Assembly (NCBI GenBank): GCA_011390755.1
Contig: JAABRU010000058.1
Location: 1 to 36,154, forward strand
Direction: 5' to 3'
DNA from: Desulfobacteraceae bacterium
Lineage (GTDB): Bacteria > Desulfobacterota > Desulfobacteria > Desulfobacterales > Desulfococcaceae
DNA: 36,154 nucleotides
In this document: positions 31,305 to 36,154 of the stretch, piece after piece
Numbering within the stretch: position 1 is the first letter of the stretch
Layout of the letters: every line of letters starts with the position of its first letter
Position numbers and translations under genes: made by a program
Notes under the pieces: model-generated
The model's input: only the letters and a program-made list of their open reading frames with translations
What the model was told of the DNA's origin: nothing
Databases searched by the model: none

Positions 31305-31797
31305 ATATGCAGATACAGAAAATGAACATATATACTGTCTCTTATGACAATTTATTGACTTATGTCAATTTTATCCGTTTTATTTGTACTATTTTATACA
31401 TAAATATATCTCTGAATTAAATCTTCATGCATCCGCTTGATATAAGTCAATGCAATACACAATATAATAAAGGTATAAATACGTTCAGATGATAATTCCA
31501 CGGCCTGCAGTTCCGGGTAAATGCTCTGTCTGTGCTGATGAAGACCTGAATTCAGCGGTTTTTTTTCAGAAAAAACCGCCTGAATATCTGATAAGCGGAA
31601 CCCTGCCTGTTTTAAATCTTCGGAAAAATTAAAACAGGGCATTATAAAACCGGATTTCCCGAAATGATTTTATAACTGCCTGATTTTACAATTCCGAATG
31701 TAAATCTTCATCCGCATTGTCTGAAAAACTGCGGGAAAAACCAGGATGCGCATTTTTCTGTGATGGTCTGTTTTCCGTCATGCGATTCATCCACAAT

Positions 31798-31927
31798 CAG
31801 TAGATCGAAACGTTTCCGGAGGAGTGCAAAAATTGTATTTTTGCATGAGCCGGCCCTGCAAAAATACAATTTTTGCACTCCGGGACAGTCGTAAGGCCGT
31901 ATCCGGGGAAAACTTTTCGATATACTG
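31798..31927. mobile_element. MITE family 2, copy 2 (130 bp)
   Basis: CAGTAGATCGAAACGTTTCC (31798) and the inverse ending TCGATATACTG (31927), with the same GAGTGCAAAAATTGTATTTT inner hairpin as 16148-16290. ACAAT flanks both sides (31793-31797 and 31928-31932), a probable 5-bp duplication. The gap 31305-32129 contains this element, a degenerate inverted repeat (31991-32110) and no gene I can support. Confidence 0.75.
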
Positions 31928-31990
31928 ACAATTATAAAAACCCGGATTCAGAGCATGTCACAGGATAAAAAATTTACAGAAAATAAAAAT

Positions 31991-32110
31991 GGTGGTTTCG
32001 TAAAAAGTCAAAACCTAAAATTTCAGCGCAATATATTGTGTGTAATTGCTCCGGTAATCGCTATATAATGCAGCAGAATTTTTATCGAGGGACTTCTTAC
32101 GGGTTCATCA
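31991..32110. repeat. Degenerate inverted repeat with AAAAAGTC core
   Basis: GGTTTCGTAAAAAGTC and GACTTCTTACGGGTTCATCA are inverted with mismatches. The outer sequence matches the TGATGAACCGGTAAAAAGTC ends at 11673 and 12165. It ends about 20 bp before the HD-domain gene, whose ribosome site is just outside. Confidence 0.4.
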
Positions 32111-32129
32111 AAAATAAGGAGGTATGATT

Positions 32130-32861
32130 ATGAGATGTCCCGGACAGGATACATTATACTGGAAAGAGGATGCCATATATGAGGTCAGATGCCCGGAATG
32201 TGGCAAAGATGTGGAATTTTTCAAAGATGATACGGCCCGGAAATGTGAGCATTGCGGTCACCGTTTTGTAAACCCGAAAATGGATTTCGGCTGCGCTGCC
32301 TACTGCAAATACGCGGAACAGTGCATCGGAACCCTGCCCCCGGAGGTGCTGGCACAGCAGGAAAATCTGCTGAAAGACCGGGTGGCGGTTGAAATGAAAA
32401 AATATTTCCGCACAGATTTCAAACGCATCGGCCATGCCACCCGTGTGGCCCGCTATGCGGAGCGCATATGCCGGGAGGAAGGCGGCGATTTGGCTGTTAT
32501 TCTTTCGGCTGCCTATCTGCACGACATCGGTATTCATGAAGCCGAAAAAAAACACGGCAGCACATCCGGGAAATACCAGGAGCTGGAAGGTCCGCCCATT
32601 GCAAGGGAAATACTGGAAAAACTGGGAGCAAAGGAGCAGATGATTGAAGAGGTCTGCGATATTGTGGGGCACCACCACCATCCCCGCCCCGAAGAAAGCC
32701 TGAATTTTAAGATATTATACGATGCGGATCTGATTGAAAATCTGTCGGAAAAGCATAAAGAAAAGGAAATTGAAAAAGAGCGGTTGGAAAAAATAATTGC
32801 CAAATCCTTTCTCACCGAAAGCGGGGCCAGAGAGGCGGAAAAGGTGCTGCTGAAAAAATAA
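32130..32861 (+). CDS. HD-domain phosphohydrolase with N-terminal zinc ribbon
   Basis: 243 aa from ATG 32130, six bases after AAGGAGGT; the earlier ATG (32124) touches that site. Residues 15-45 contain CPECGKDVEF...CEHCGHRF, a two-knuckle zinc ribbon, followed by a second Cys group (CAAYCKYAEQC). The HD domain follows: HATRVARYAE, YLHDIGIHEAE (the HD pair), VGHHHHPRPEE and LYDADLIENL (metal Asp). Such domains hydrolyse phosphate esters of nucleotides or second messengers; the substrate is unknown. The C-terminus is a charged helix. It is monocistronic, followed by the SRP RNA. Confidence 0.82.
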   Translation: MRCPGQDTLYWKEDAIYEVRCPECGKDVEFFKDDTARKCEHCGHRFVNPKMDFGCAAYCKYAEQCIGTLPPEVLAQQENLLKDRVAVEMKKYFRTDFKRIGHATRVARYAERICREEGGDLAVILSAAYLHDIGIHEAEKKHGSTSGKYQELEGPPIAREILEKLGAKEQMIEEVCDIVGHHHHPRPEESLNFKILYDADLIENLSEKHKEKEIEKERLEKIIAKSFLTESGAREAEKVLLKK

Positions 32862-32933
32862 AATATATTCCGGATACTTATTTCTTTTTTTGCAGAAAAA
32901 GACACCTTTGATGCCCTTTTTTTTATTTTCTTC

Positions 32934-32961
32934 TTGAAAAACACGGCAGAAAGTTTATAAT
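32934..32961 (+). promoter_or_regulatory. Sigma-70-type promoter of the SRP RNA
   Basis: TTGAAA (32934-32939), 16 bp, then a perfect TATAAT (32956-32961). The start would fall at about 32968, exactly where the RNA's 5' end is expected from pairing of TCGGT with ACCGA at 33178-33182. Confidence 0.75.
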
Positions 32962-32967
32962 TGTAAT

Positions 32968-33183
32968 TCGGTTGTGCTAGGCGGGGAGCTAGCGGTGCCC
33001 TGTACCCGAAATCCGCTTTAAGCGGGGCTGAACTCCCCCCCGAGGGTTTTCACCCGGAAAGGTTTCATCCTGACCGGCCGCCGCGCAACAGACACTCGCG
33101 AACCTTGTCAGATCCGGAAGGAAGCAGCAATAAGTGATGGCGTCTGTGTCGCGGATCGATCCCGGTTTGTGCCTGTTACCGAT
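32968..33183 (+). ncRNA. ffs: Signal recognition particle RNA, large type with Alu domain
   Basis: It binds Ffh and targets nascent membrane proteins. The 5' part, GTGCTAGGCGGGGAGCTAGC then GGTGCCCTGTACCC and ATCCGCT, is the Alu-domain signature of the long bacterial SRP RNA. The helix 8 motif TTGTCAGATCCGGAAGGAAG then CAGCAATAAGTG (about 33105-33134), with its GGAA tetraloop, is universal. Ends are set by TCGGT/ACCGA pairing and the upstream promoter, so they are good to a few bases. No strong terminator was recognised downstream. Confidence 0.9.
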
Positions 33184-33274
33184 TCGGGAGGAATTCAAAG
33201 GGGGGTGCATAACCGTTTTTCTGCACACTTCCTCTCATTAGCATCCCTTTCAAACAAACAGAAAGGAGGTTCCA

Positions 33275-33769
33275 ATGCAAAAGCTGATCTTTTTTCTGCT
33301 CCGTTCCTTTTCCGGAATACTTGCCGTATTTCTGTTCATGACAATCACCGCATCTGCCGGGGGACGTTTCAGCGATAACGGAGACGGCACAGTGACAGAT
33401 CATAAAACAGGGCTGATGTGGTCCAAATCCGATAATCAGGGAAATATCAGCTGGCATCAGGCGGTAAAATGGGTCAAATACACTTTTGCGGATACCATAG
33501 CCTCTCCCTACAATGACTGGCGGATGCCCACACTGGAAGAACTGGAAAGCCTGTATTCCCAGGATGCAGCGTATGAAGGATATGAAACCGACTGCGCTCA
33601 GAAGGTGAAAATTGTGCCGGAAATTGAGCTGAGCTGCGGATGGTTATGGACTTCGGAAAAAAAGAATATCACCGCCCGCCTCTATAATTTTCAAAAAGGA
33701 TACCATTATACCGATCGGATGGTAAAAACCAGAGGCTACCGGGTTCTTCCGGTGCGCTCCCTGAAGTAA
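33275..33769 (+). CDS. Exported DUF1566 (Lcl C-terminal-like) domain protein
   Basis: 164 aa from ATG 33275 (AAAGGAGG upstream). A signal peptide (LLRSFSGILAVFLFMTITAS, cleaved after ASAGG) exports it. The DUF1566 fold follows: FSDNGDGTVTDHKTGLMWSK, then a helix ISWHQAVKWV, DWRMPTLEELESLY, GWLWTSEKK and the closing RGYRVLPVRS. The domain is common in surface proteins; its role is not known. No lipobox is evident. It starts about 90 bp after the SRP RNA. Confidence 0.85.
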   Translation: MQKLIFFLLRSFSGILAVFLFMTITASAGGRFSDNGDGTVTDHKTGLMWSKSDNQGNISWHQAVKWVKYTFADTIASPYNDWRMPTLEELESLYSQDAAYEGYETDCAQKVKIVPEIELSCGWLWTSEKKNITARLYNFQKGYHYTDRMVKTRGYRVLPVRSLK

Positions 33770-33845
33770 TCCCTGTCTGTCAAATCCCCCGCTTTTCAAA
33801 CATCCGCTTTCTGTCCGGCATTAGGCAGCTGAATTTTGGTGAACT

Positions 33846-33932
33846 GCCAAAAAGTCAGATTTCCGGCATTCGCTGTTAACAAAATCAGGTGGTTTGCCAG
33901 TATCAAAATCTGATTTTCGGACTTTTTCTGCA
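33846..33932. repeat. Inverted repeat with AAAAAGTC core
   Basis: GCCAAAAAGTCAGATTTCCGG is inverted, with mismatches, against CTGATTTTCGGACTTTTTCTGC. It is related to the repeats at 11668-11780 and 31991-32110 and fills the space between two convergent genes. Confidence 0.45.
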
Positions 33933-33986
33933 GGACCGTCCGTTGTAAACAGCAGATCTCCGACCGGCAGTGCTGTTTCCGGAAAT

Positions 33987-35885
33987 CTACAGCAGTTTCG
34001 GTGCCGGAAAACGGAAATCATGGGGATGACCGCAGCGGAGACAGTGAAAATGCTGCCCGGCTTTTTCCCGGTCAATCATATGAAGGGGCAGCATATAAAT
34101 TTCCCCGCACTGCCCGCATGTCAGGGGAAGGGGCCGCGGACTGCCGCAGTCCGGACAGTAGCGGGACTGCCGACTTTCAAAACCGCAGCTCAGGCAGTGA
34201 TGCCGGTCCGCTGCCCCTCCTCTTTCTTCTTCCGCATATTCCCGCATCCGGAGCAAATCCCCAACAGATTTATGCAGCACTTCCGCAGACTGCCCATATT
34301 CTCTGCCAAATCTATCCGCCTCCTCCTCCAGGGCCGCAGACTGCCGGGAAAATTCCTCCTCATCACGGATATTTATCAATGATTCCATGCGGCTGCGCAG
34401 ATCCGCACTCCGTGTTCCCAGCTCGGATAAGTGCCCGCTTCTTTTTTCAATAAACTGCCGGGTAGGCAGGTGTTCCTCTGCATCGGGATAATCCATAAGC
34501 ACTGTGATTTTCTTTTCCAGGGCATCTGTTTCCTGATGGATTTTTGTCAGTTTCTCCACGGTTTTCCCGATTTTTTTTTCCACAGACATGCGCCAGGCCG
34601 CAAATGCCTTTTTTTTCTTTTCCGCGTCTTCTTTTTCCTGCGCCCTTTGTATCTCTGCCTGCCTTTCCTGTATTTTCTTCTCTGCAAAAGCCTTTCTTTT
34701 TTCCAGCCATGTCTTGTAGGTAAGGGTAATAAAAGCCGCCGCAAAGACAGTGAAAGCAATAAAAACATAACTGCGGTAAGGGCCGCCGTACACTCCGTTG
34801 ATGACAATTCCGAGAGTAAACAGGGCCAGGGGCAGCACATGTGTAAAGGAAAAGGAGATGTCCAGAAAACGCCCGGTATGAATCATCAGCAGGGGCAGGG
34901 ATAAGAGGGTGGAAAGGAGCAGGGCCGCAGGTGTATTCATGCTTTCCCGCAGATTGAGAACCGTAAAAATGAGAAAAAACAGGGAATAGGTCAAAGCCAG
35001 CAGCAGAAAATGCCCCAGACGGAAATTATCCAGTCGCCCCGGCCGGCGGAGATCGTTGAGATACATAAACCCGATACCGAAAAGAAAGACAGCCAGTCCG
35101 GCCAGTCGCAGAAAATGGATGACCCGGCCCGCAGGTGTCATGGCCCCGGGCAGTTCCACAATGATCTGCCGGTCTGTAATAAGATTTTTAAAATGCCACA
35201 GCAGATGCCCCTCTGCCAGAATTTCCGGCTGCAGGGCTTCGGGCGGGATAAGTTCCGATGTTCCGCCTTCCAGCATCATTTCGATTTTCAGCAGTCCGGC
35301 CCGGCCCGCCCCCGGTCCCTCATAGATATAGCGTTCATTTCCCTGGGTATTATAACGCACTTCGGCCTTCATTTTTTCATCAGAAGACAAAGGGCCGTAC
35401 CACTCAATCCCCTGCAGACTGTATCTGACATCCTCCGGCTCTTTCAGAGAATCGGAACCGGAACGGGAAATTTTTAAAGAAACATCCCGCGCCTGACTTG
35501 TGCCTTTGGGAAAGGGAAAGAAAAGCCGCACAGTATTCCGGGCAGCATGGGGATTGGAAAAGGTGTAAGTTGCGCTGAAATCAACATCAAAAAGGGTATA
35601 AACCTTAAATTTCCGGATATAATCACTGACCTTCAGTTTCACCTGTATATCCGCAGTATCTGTCAGGGGAATCACAGACAAAGGAACAGCAGTTTTTGTC
35701 TCTTCGGCATTCTGACTTTTCCGGGGGGAAACAGTCCGGGGCTGCCTGTCCGAAGGATTTTCTTCTGTTCCTGATTTTTCCCGCACTCCCAGAAAAGCCG
35801 GAATGACCACGGCTGCAAGAATCGCGATAATCACAACCACAACCAGCAGCTCTATGAGGGTAAATCCCCGGTTCTTTTTCATCAT
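33987..35885 (-). CDS. Fusion protein: type IV prepilin leader, membrane domain, coiled coil, zinc ribbons
   Basis: 632 aa from ATG 35885 (AAGGAG before it; ATG 35882 is equally possible). The N-terminus KKNRGFTLIELLVVVVII is a full prepilin-peptidase site (G/F with Glu at +5) and pilin helix. A variable linker leads to a beta-rich region (about 75-270; ATYTFSNPHAARNTVRLFFP) resembling CreD-like inner membrane proteins, then about five to six membrane helices (280-420), a long Lys/Glu-rich coiled coil (about 420-580) and two zinc ribbons (CLSC...CPDC, CGQC...CLRC). No pilin partner adjoins it. The prepilin leader could also act simply as a membrane anchor. I know of no family with this whole plan. 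Confidence 0.7.
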   Translation of the reverse strand: MMKKNRGFTLIELLVVVVIIAILAAVVIPAFLGVREKSGTEENPSDRQPRTVSPRKSQNAEETKTAVPLSVIPLTDTADIQVKLKVSDYIRKFKVYTLFDVDFSATYTFSNPHAARNTVRLFFPFPKGTSQARDVSLKISRSGSDSLKEPEDVRYSLQGIEWYGPLSSDEKMKAEVRYNTQGNERYIYEGPGAGRAGLLKIEMMLEGGTSELIPPEALQPEILAEGHLLWHFKNLITDRQIIVELPGAMTPAGRVIHFLRLAGLAVFLFGIGFMYLNDLRRPGRLDNFRLGHFLLLALTYSLFFLIFTVLNLRESMNTPAALLLSTLLSLPLLMIHTGRFLDISFSFTHVLPLALFTLGIVINGVYGGPYRSYVFIAFTVFAAAFITLTYKTWLEKRKAFAEKKIQERQAEIQRAQEKEDAEKKKKAFAAWRMSVEKKIGKTVEKLTKIHQETDALEKKITVLMDYPDAEEHLPTRQFIEKRSGHLSELGTRSADLRSRMESLINIRDEEEFSRQSAALEEEADRFGREYGQSAEVLHKSVGDLLRMREYAEEERGGAADRHHCLSCGFESRQSRYCPDCGSPRPLPLTCGQCGEIYMLPLHMIDREKAGQHFHCLRCGHPHDFRFPAPKLL

Positions 35886-35927
35886 AAGCTCCTTTTGCAA
35901 TACGGAATAATCTCTTTCACTCAGAAA

Positions 35928-36022
35928 CGCACTCTGCGGTATGCTGTGTACGGGGCAGAGCACCGGAAAAATGTGTTACTGGGCAGGGCCCGTAACGAGT
36001 CGGGTTGAGACTTTCATATAAA
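35928..36022. repeat. Decayed B unit of the hairpin-array family
   Basis: TATGCTGTGTACGGGGCAGA, then ACCGGAAAAATGTGTTACTG and CGTAACGAGTCGGGTTGAGA ending in CTTTCATATAA, matches the second half of unit B (compare 6390-6475) with several changes. It lies immediately upstream of the prepilin-leader fusion gene. Confidence 0.6.
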
Positions 36023-36057
36023 ACAAATATTCTCAGCCTCCGGAGCCTGATGAATTT

Positions 36058-36154
36058 TCACGCCCCCGTAACTGCAAACACTGTTTCCACCCGTACCCCG
36101 CTTTCCTCATCTTCATAGTCCTTTTCGTATTTCTCCCGGTTGGCATCGTCTATA
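36058..36154 (-). CDS. 3' end of an unidentified acidic protein (partial)
   Basis: Reading into the window on the minus strand, the last codons give IDDANREKYEKDYEDEESG then VRVETVFAVTGA and TGA at 36058-36060. The start lies outside the window. The Glu/Asp/Lys-rich tail gives no family. It is upstream of, and in the same direction as, the prepilin-leader fusion gene, with a decayed repeat between. Confidence 0.5.
   Translation of the reverse strand, partial: IDDANREKYEKDYEDEESGVRVETVFAVTGA

Noticed and set aside
31394..31642. 82-codon minus-strand frame (FSEDLKQAGFRLSDIQAVF)
   Set aside because: Part of it faintly resembles a MerR-type helix, but there is no ribosome site, a stop is close upstream and the C-terminus is odd. 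Too weak to list as a gene.
1..36154. tRNA genes (including tRNA-Sec), CRISPR arrays, integrase or transposase genes
   Set aside because: None seen on either strand, although selA, MITEs and a defence island made each worth looking for. A tRNAscan-type search would settle the tRNA question.

Overview
The window most resembles a large, repeat-rich Desulfobacterota genome of the Desulfonema type (inference; no rRNA or other phylogenetic marker is present). Pointers are selA (selenoprotein synthesis), a tungstate ABC transporter, an octaheme hydroxylamine-oxidoreductase-like cytochrome with its NrfH-type partner, and many short palindromic elements between genes. No tRNA, CRISPR array, integrase or transposase gene was seen.

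Layout. 1-85: end of an unidentified gene. 416-4804 (minus): a two-gene cassette of P-loop ATPases, one with a degenerate P-loop and one a NACHT-type protein with a long pentapeptide-repeat tail, lying between two related palindromic elements. 4999-5967: a deoxyhypusine-synthase-like protein. 6050-6615: a four-unit array of palindromes. 6637-9952 (minus): overlapping operon selA, TPR/degenerate GGDEF, gmhA. 9953-12202: a repeat field with one small gene (10466-10801) and decayed coding remnants.

12203-25471 (plus) is a mosaic defence island. Its GC-richer core is a BrxC/PglY/DUF499-like ATPase, a very short PglZ-type protein, a 102-codon fragment, a 173-aa unknown and a RapA/SNF2-type helicase. 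Two AT-richer blocks interrupt it: (i) solitary HigA-like antitoxin, 1049-aa adenine methyltransferase and PD-(D/E)XK protein; (ii) TumE/TumA toxin-antitoxin pair and Phd-like antitoxin, the latter between 45-bp direct repeats. My reading is that this is a BREX-like (PglZ-type) phage-exclusion locus whose methyltransferase module has been swapped. The combination does not match a named BREX type that I can assign.

25489-28089 (minus): tungstate transporter tupABC, with a single-base frameshift in tupA. 29103-31090 (minus): haoA-like octaheme cytochrome with a NapC/NrfH-type tetraheme quinol dehydrogenase. 32130-32861: zinc-ribbon HD-domain phosphohydrolase. 32968-33183: large SRP RNA with its promoter. 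33275-33769: DUF1566 exported protein. 33987-35885 (minus): unusual fusion of a type IV prepilin leader, membrane region, coiled coil and zinc ribbons. 36058-36154: end of another gene.

Repeats. One family has five copies with CAATGTCATTGACTTAAG-type inverted ends; two copies have perfect 10-bp target duplications and one an 8/10 duplication, so they are non-autonomous transposable elements (MITEs). A second family (CAGTAGATCGAAA ends) has two copies. A third has units ending GAAAG...CTTTC built of CCCCGTAACG hairpins. A further palindrome, GGGCGTATTGCATACGCCC, recurs inside several elements.
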